From contig JABFSV010000146.1 of assembly GCA_013140405.1 (NCBI GenBank), forward strand, positions 1 to 5,361: a stretch of 5,361 nucleotides of DNA, read 5' to 3'. Positions within the stretch are counted from its first letter, which is position 1. Each line of letters opens with the position of its first letter. Made by a program: the position numbers and the translations under genes. Below, one piece after another: positions 5,238 to 5,361 of this stretch. The stretch is from Methyloglobulus sp. (lineage in GTDB: Bacteria; Pseudomonadota; Gammaproteobacteria; Methylococcales; Methylomonadaceae). Under the pieces are notes generated by a model, which worked only from the letters and a program-made list of their open reading frames with translations, made no database searches and had not been told where the DNA came from.

Positions 5238-5361
5238 ATGTGTCAACGGTATTCCGGACACAAGGTTAAGCAGCATATTGCTGCGCTTCGTAGTCAACGG
5301 GAGATAAATATCCATTAGCAGAATGTAAGCGCTCCCGGTTATAAAATACCTCAAACTATTC
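5238..5361 (-). mobile_element. End of an IS3-family insertion sequence (continues right of the window)
   Basis: After the transposase stop, the minus strand reads CCTTGTGTCCGGAATACC and then GTTGACACATCA, ending near 5238. On the plus strand this terminus reads TGATGTGTCAACGG, with the TG...CA type of end used by IS3 elements. It coincides with the point where DUF4143 homology begins. The exact base (5236-5241) and the direct repeat cannot be settled without the other end. Confidence 0.65.
5266..5361 (-). pseudogene. C-terminal end of an IS3-family transposase (OrfB-type), partial and with an in-frame stop
   Basis: The minus-strand frame from 5361 reads E, stop, FEVFYNRERLHSANGYLSPV and then DYEAQQYAA with TAA at 5268-5266. 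F-Y-N-R-x-R-x-H-S-x-x-G-Y-L-S-P-x-x-Y/F-E is the universal end of IS3-family DDE integrase-type transposases. The TAG (5358-5356) sits where a Tyr is normal (E-Y-x-E-V-F-Y-N), one base from a Tyr codon, so this copy is probably dead. The rest lies outside the window. The overlapping frame starting at 5354 (MRYFITGSAY...) is an artefact of reading this IS out of frame into the ATPase remnant. Confidence 0.85.

Noticed and set aside
4551..5354. 267-residue open frame as an intact protein
   Set aside because: Its first roughly 40 residues are out-of-frame IS3 sequence and its last roughly 64 residues are frameshifted; only the middle is DUF4143.
1..5361. CRISPR array, tRNA or rRNA genes
   Set aside because: No regularly spaced repeats and no sequence recognisable as tRNA or rRNA on either strand.

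Overview
The window looks like an accessory stretch of a gammaproteobacterial chromosome. The assignment is loose: it rests on the style of the housekeeping-like proteins (DUF1993, DCC thiol oxidoreductase, short HugZ-like protein) and on IS3- and IS5-type insertion sequences. A methanotroph such as Methylomonas or Methylobacter is only a guess. The left third is visibly more AT-rich than the right half, which suggests a separate origin.

Left part, all on the minus strand. Reading in the direction of transcription, a broken glutathione-dependent formaldehyde-activating (GFA/Mss4-like) gene (2285-1895) is followed by a two-gene translationally coupled operon. The first operon gene (1854-622) encodes an alpha/beta-hydrolase with Ser-Asp-His residues in the expected places, fused to a C-terminal helical domain. 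The second (629-84) encodes a small protein of the 'middle component' type. This pair matches two of the three parts of an ABC-three-component (ABC-3C) predicted conflict system. The third part, an SMC/ABC-type ATPase, should follow. Instead, 28 bases after the middle component stops, a new reading frame starts MSWKNLAQTSLSDALVKH, which reads like the N-terminus of an IS5-family transposase. The operon therefore appears to have been cut off from its ATPase, and the last dozen residues of the middle component are probably IS-encoded.

Centre. A gene-poor 285-base gap contains a 64-base attC-like sequence (2307-2370). It ends 21 bases before the start of the GFA pseudogene, as expected if that gene arrived as an integron cassette. 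Next come a DUF1993 gene (minus) and a DCC-family thiol oxidoreductase gene (plus), divergently transcribed from a 98-base spacer with an 8-base inverted repeat. The DCC gene converges with a HugZ-like split-barrel flavin/heme protein gene (minus).

Right part, minus strand. A solitary HicA-like small protein lacks the usual catalytic His and has no HicB partner. Upstream lies a ruined AAA_14/DUF4143 ATPase: an IS3-family element has removed its N-terminal half, and a one-base deletion disrupts its C-terminus. The last 96 bases encode the C-terminal end of the IS3 transposase, itself carrying an in-frame TAG.

Overall, this is a small island of defence-like and cassette-like genes bounded by insertion sequences on both sides, with at least three degraded genes. 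The most interesting content is the hydrolase-type ABC-3C pair and the evidence that an IS separated it from its ATPase.
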